39,304 bases of DNA from Flavobacteriaceae bacterium (GTDB taxonomy: Bacteria > Bacteroidota > Bacteroidia > Flavobacteriales > Flavobacteriaceae). The DNA is taken from positions 1-39,304 of the forward strand of contig JABSPM010000031.1 of the NCBI GenBank assembly GCA_013215095.1, given 5' to 3'. Positions 36,164 to 39,304 of this stretch are shown in pieces (the first letter of the stretch is position 1; the number at the start of each line of letters is the position of its first letter). The notes below the pieces were generated by a model, which saw nothing but the letters and a program-made list of their open reading frames with translations, was not told the origin of the DNA and did no database searches. Made by a program: the position numbers and the translations under genes.

Positions 36164-36853
36164 TTAATTAATTTTTGGATCTACTGCAACACTTGGGCTC
36201 ATTGTACTAGACATGTAAATACTTTTTACGTACGTCCCTTTTGCCGCAGTTGGTTTTAACTTTATTAATGTTGATAATAACTCTTGTGCATTACCCGCAA
36301 TTTTCTCTGCAGAAAAAGATGCTTTTCCTATGGCTGCATGGACAATACCTGTTTTATCTACTTTAAAATCTATTTTACCTGCTTTTACTTCAGTTACTGC
36401 TTTAGCAACATCCATTGTTACAGTTCCTGTCTTAGGGTTTGGCATTAAACCTCTTGGTCCTAATACACGTCCTAGTGGACCTAATTTACCCATTACACTA
36501 GGCATCGTAATAATTACATCAACATCTGTCCATCCGCCCTTAATTTTATCAAGATACTCTTGTAACCCTACGTAATCTGCTCCAGCTTCTTTTGCTTCTG
36601 CTTCTTTATCTGGTGTTACTAATGCTAAAACTTTAACATCTTTTCCAGTTCCATGAGGTAGAGATACAACACCTCTAACCATTTGGTTTGCTTTTCTAGG
36701 ATCTACTCCTAAACGCACAGCGATATCTACAGAAGCATCAAACTTAGTGCTTGTAATGTCCTTTATTAAGGCCGAAGCTTCTTCTAAGCTATAAACCTTA
36801 TTTTTATCAATTTTAGCTTGTGCTTCTTTTTGTTTCTTTGTTAATCTTGCCAT
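36164..36853 (-). CDS. rplA: Ribosomal protein L1 (uL1)
   Basis: The 229-residue protein shapes the L1 stalk of the ribosome. Conserved segments: [20 protein letters not shown] (about 38-57), [33 protein letters not shown] (about 125-144) and the C-terminal [17 protein letters not shown]. Length normal. It starts 17 bp after rplK, so both are likely one message, as in the usual L11-L1 operon. Confidence 0.98.
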   Translation of the reverse strand: MARLTKKQKEAQAKIDKNKVYSLEEASALIKDITSTKFDASVDIAVRLGVDPRKANQMVRGVVSLPHGTGKDVKVLALVTPDKEAEAKEAGADYVGLQEYLDKIKGGWTDVDVIITMPSVMGKLGPLGRVLGPRGLMPNPKTGTVTMDVAKAVTEVKAGKIDFKVDKTGIVHAAIGKASFSAEKIAGNAQELLSTLIKLKPTAAKGTYVKSIYMSSTMSPSVAVDPKIN

Positions 36854-36870
36854 TTCAAAAATTCTTTAGA

Positions 36871-37311
36871 TTAATTAGGAGCATCTCCACCGTTAACAGT
36901 TATACCCATTGATCTCGCTGTACCTGCTACCATCTTCATAGCTGAGTCTATTGTAAATGCATTTAAATCTTGCATTTTATCTTCAGCTATAGCTCTAATT
37001 TGATCCCAAGTAACCTTTGCTACTTTCTTTCTATTAGGCTCTCCAGAACCTTTTTTTACTTTGGCCGCTTCTAATAATTGTACTGCCGCTGGTGGTGTCT
37101 TAATTACAAACTCGAAAGACTTATCTGCATATACAGATATTACCACTGGTAAAACTTTACCATTTTTATCTTGGGTTCTTGCATTAAACTGCTTACAGAA
37201 CTCCATGATATTTACACCTGCAGCACCTAGAGCGGGTCCAACCGGCGGCGATGGATTCGCAGCGCCTCCCCTAACTTGTAGTTTAACTACTTTACTTAAC
37301 TCTTTTGCCAT
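36871..37311 (-). CDS. rplK: Ribosomal protein L11 (uL11)
   Basis: The 146-residue protein sits at the GTPase-associated centre. [20 protein letters not shown] (about 15-34) and the C-terminal RNA-binding half ([20 protein letters not shown], then GTARSMGI) are both complete. It follows nusG by 70 bp and begins the rplKAJL run. There is no clear promoter in the 70-bp gap, though the gap is AT-rich. Confidence 0.98.
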   Translation of the reverse strand: MAKELSKVVKLQVRGGAANPSPPVGPALGAAGVNIMEFCKQFNARTQDKNGKVLPVVISVYADKSFEFVIKTPPAAVQLLEAAKVKKGSGEPNRKKVAKVTWDQIRAIAEDKMQDLNAFTIDSAMKMVAGTARSMGITVNGGDAPN

Positions 37312-37381
37312 TTTAAATAATTTAATTGTGACGTCTTATTAAATTGGAAGCTCAATAACACGTGTTTATTTGTAACAATTA

Positions 37382-37942
37382 TTAAATTTTTTCTACTTGC
37401 ATGTAACTTAACTCCAATGGTGTTTTTCTTCCAAAAATTTTCACCATTACCTCTAATTTACGTTTCTCTTCGTTAATCTTTTCGATAGTACCATCAAATC
37501 CATTGAATGGACCATCAATAACCTTAACTGTTTCGCCAATTACATAAGGTATCGCCACATTGTTATCAGCTTCAACAGCTAATTCATCAACTTTACCTAG
37601 CATTCTATTTACCTCTGATTGTCTTAACGGCACGGGATCTCCTCCTTTTGTTTCGCCTAAGAACCCGATTACATTGGTAATAGATTTAATAATATGCGGT
37701 ATTTCTCCACTTAAATTTGCCTGAATCATTATATACCCAGGAAAATAAACGCGTTCTTTATTAATTTTTTTTCCATTTCGTATTTGCACCACTTTTTCTG
37801 TTGGTACTAATACTTGTTCTACATAATCTTGAAGCCCTAATCTTGAAATTTCGTTTTCAATATAGGTTTTGATTTTGTTTTCCTGCCCACTAACAGCTCT
37901 AACAACATACCACTTCTTCTCTATGCTATTCTTATCAGCCAT
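37382..37942 (-). CDS. nusG: Transcription termination/antitermination protein NusG
   Basis: The 186-residue protein has an NGN domain (about 10-115, KKWYVVRAVSGQENKIKTYI, then ERVYFPGYIMIQANL) that binds RNA polymerase and a KOW domain (about 130-186, IGETVKVIDGPFNGFDGTIE) that contacts ribosome or Rho. Full-length housekeeping form rather than a specialised paralogue. It starts 14 bp after secE, the classical pairing. Confidence 0.98.
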   Translation of the reverse strand: MADKNSIEKKWYVVRAVSGQENKIKTYIENEISRLGLQDYVEQVLVPTEKVVQIRNGKKINKERVYFPGYIMIQANLSGEIPHIIKSITNVIGFLGETKGGDPVPLRQSEVNRMLGKVDELAVEADNNVAIPYVIGETVKVIDGPFNGFDGTIEKINEEKRKLEVMVKIFGRKTPLELSYMQVEKI

Positions 37943-37956
37943 GACTAAAACGTTAT

Positions 37957-38151
37957 TTAGTTTATTAAATTAAAATAAGCTTTAATCACTTTTCCAAAAA
38001 CAGTATCAACTCCCCAGGTTGCCAAAGAAAAGATGATAGAGAACACTGCTACCAAAACAGTTAGGCGCTTAGACTCTTCCCAACTTGGCCAGCTTACATT
38101 ATTCTTTAACTCTTCGAAAGATTCTTTTATATAAGTTACGATTCCTGCCAT
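37957..38151 (-). CDS. secE: Preprotein translocase subunit SecE
   Basis: The 64-residue protein is the short, single-span SecE of Bacteroidota: an amphipathic helix (YIKESFEELKNNVSWPSWEE, about 7-26) followed by one membrane span (about 31-52, VLVAVFSIIFSLATWGVD). It stabilises the SecY channel. It lies between tRNA-Trp and nusG. Length and composition are ordinary. Confidence 0.95.
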   Translation of the reverse strand: MAGIVTYIKESFEELKNNVSWPSWEESKRLTVLVAVFSIIFSLATWGVDTVFGKVIKAYFNLIN

Positions 38152-38164
38152 GATTTTATATTTG

Positions 38165-38237
38165 CACGGGTTGAGAGACTCGAACTCCCGACACCTGGTT
38201 TTGGAGACCAGTGCTCTGCCAACTGAGCTAAACCCGT
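38165..38237 (-). tRNA. tRNA-Trp (anticodon CCA)
   Basis: The minus strand gives a full cloverleaf: acceptor ACGGGTT (38237-38231) pairs with AACCCGT (38172-38166), a D-arm with AGCTCAGTTGGCAGAGC, an anticodon stem CTGGT/ACCAG around CTCCAAA (anticodon CCA, tryptophan), and a TTCGAGTC T-loop. The discriminator is G (38165); the 3' CCA is not encoded. It sits 13 bp before secE, a standard position in this phylum. Confidence 0.97.
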
Positions 38238-38241
38238 AATC

Positions 38242-38281
38242 ATAAGTTAAGGTATTTCGAAAACGAAATACCTTAACTTAT
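38242..38281 (-). promoter_or_regulatory. Perfect 18-bp hairpin between tuf and tRNA-Trp
   Basis: ATAAGTTAAGGTATTTCG (38242-38259) is exactly complementary to 38264-38281, loop AAAA. No T-run follows on the minus strand. An 18-bp perfect stem beside a tRNA is a likely RNase III-type processing site that separates tuf mRNA from the tRNA; attenuation is the alternative. Confidence 0.65.
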
Positions 38282-38294
38282 ATATAAACTTTAA

Positions 38295-39304
38295 TTAGTC
38301 TAAAATTTCAGTTACCTGTCCTGCACCAACAGTTCTACCTCCTTCACGGATAGCGAATTGAAGTCCAACGTTTAATGCAATTGGTTGAATTAAATCAACT
38401 GTAATAGTTAAGTTATCACCAGGCATTACCATTTCTACACCATCAGGTAGAGCAATATTACCAGTTACATCAGTTGTACGTACGTAAAACTGTGGTCGGT
38501 AGTTGTTATGAAACGGCGTGTGACGTCCACCTTCTTCTTTCTTAAGGATATACACCTCAGCTTTAAATTTAGCGTGCGGCGTTACAGATCCTGGCTTACA
38601 GATAACCATACCTCTTTTGATATCTGTCTTATCAATACCTCTTAATAGGATACCTGCATTATCCCCAGCTTCTCCTCTATCTAAAATTTGACGGAACATT
38701 TCGATTCCTGTAACTGTAGAAGCTAACTTCTCAGTTCCCATACCGATAATATCTACAGGATCACCAGAGTTGATGATACCAGTTTCAATACGCCCTGTTG
38801 CTACAGTACCACGACCAGTAATTGAGAATACATCCTCGATTGGCATTAAGAAATCTTTTTCAGTATCTCTTGGCGGCTCTTCGATCCAATTGTCTACAGC
38901 AGCCATTAACTCTAACACTGTTTCAACCCACTTTTGCTCACCATTTAAAGCGCCTAAAGCAGATCCAGCAATTACAGGTCCATTATCGCCATCATATTCG
39001 TAGAACGATAATAAATCTCTAACTTCCATTTCAACAAGCTCTAATAATTCTTCATCATCAACCATATCCACTTTGTTCATAAAAACAACGATACGTGGAA
39101 TACCTACCTGACGACCTAATAAGATGTGCTCACGAGTTTGTGGCATTGGACCATCTGTAGCAGCAACTACTAAGATAGCTCCATCCATTTGCGCAGCTCC
39201 AGTTACCATGTTCTTTACATAATCGGCGTGACCTGGACAGTCAACGTGCGCATAGTGACGATTTGCTGTTTCGTACTCAACGTGTGATGTGTTAATTGTA
39301 ATAC
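38295..39304 (-). CDS. tuf: Elongation factor Tu, N-terminus outside the window
   Basis: EF-Tu delivers aminoacyl-tRNA to the ribosome. The frame is open to the window edge: [20 protein letters not shown] precedes the G3 motif [12 protein letters not shown], so the true start lies beyond 39304 (an in-frame ATG at 39209 is only internal). NKVD (G4) and SALGALNGE (G5 region) are visible. Domains 2 and 3 are complete ([13 protein letters not shown], then [20 protein letters not shown], ending [17 protein letters not shown]). About 60 N-terminal residues, including the P-loop, are missing only because of the window edge. Confidence 0.98.
   Translation of the reverse strand, partial: ITINTSHVEYETANRHYAHVDCPGHADYVKNMVTGAAQMDGAILVVAATDGPMPQTREHILLGRQVGIPRIVVFMNKVDMVDDEELLELVEMEVRDLLSFYEYDGDNGPVIAGSALGALNGEQKWVETVLELMAAVDNWIEEPPRDTEKDFLMPIEDVFSITGRGTVATGRIETGIINSGDPVDIIGMGTEKLASTVTGIEMFRQILDRGEAGDNAGILLRGIDKTDIKRGMVICKPGSVTPHAKFKAEVYILKKEEGGRHTPFHNNYRPQFYVRTTDVTGNIALPDGVEMVMPGDNLTITVDLIQPIALNVGLQFAIREGGRTVGAGQVTEILD

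Noticed and set aside
26977-36575. Many long frames opposite rpoB, rpoC and ribosomal genes
   Set aside because: They are shadows of highly conserved genes with no plausible protein features.

Overview
The window looks like a chromosomal segment of a gliding-type marine Flavobacteriaceae (Bacteroidota). It is AT-rich. Promoters are of the Bacteroidota kind (TTG, about 19 nt, TANNTTTG). There is a type IX secretion/gliding gene set (CHU-type C-terminal domain protein, PorP/SprF, OmpA-PD40). The gene order tuf, tRNA-Trp, secE, nusG, rplKAJL, rpoBC, DUF3467 is typical of this phylum. I cannot name the genus from sequence alone.

Layout. (1) 1-1808 is a decayed accessory patch: the C-truncated end of a tyrosine recombinase, then two minus-strand genes broken by several frameshifts, separated by a foldable repeat that resembles an integron attC site. 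(2) 1809-7650 holds a rhodanese, two thioredoxin-fold proteins, an orphan PabA/TrpG glutamine amidotransferase, a VOC protein, a Pif1-type helicase fused to HRDC-like and HTH domains, and a DUF3820 protein. (3) 7651-11852 is a second accessory patch: a degraded gene followed by a repeat sharing motifs with the first one, an intact isochorismatase-family hydrolase, a YIP1 pseudogene, a VanX-like dipeptidase, and a long gene-free stretch with a candidate small RNA and one copy of a MITE-like repeat. (4) 11853-14455 is an SPFH / DUF1648 / alpha-beta hydrolase / Arc-type regulator cluster; a second MITE-like copy lies just after it. (5) 15214-17266 has a DUF819 membrane protein and a DUF4369 lipoprotein. 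(6) 17310-19520 (minus) runs idi-queD-manA plus a small helical protein. (7) 19614-23670 (minus) is the T9SS-linked trio with a possible long leader. (8) 24420-26381 has prfC and a small Fe-S protein. (9) 26509-39304 (minus) is the conserved transcription/translation block from tuf to rpoC.

How parts work together. In the T9SS trio the CHU-domain protein is the likely secreted cargo, SprF the outer-membrane partner that anchors or exports it, and the OmpA protein the peptidoglycan link. The final block makes elongation factor Tu, preprotein translocase SecE, antitermination factor NusG, the L11/L1/L10/L12 ribosomal stalk proteins and the two large RNA polymerase subunits. It carries two long hairpins without T-runs (tuf/tRNA and rplL/rpoB junctions) that look like processing or attenuation points.

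I found no convincing new multi-gene system. The most unusual material is the pair of attC-like repeats that sit directly after dying genes near an integrase remnant, the MITE-like repeat pair, and the candidate small RNA at 10998-11132. No CRISPR array or rRNA is visible.
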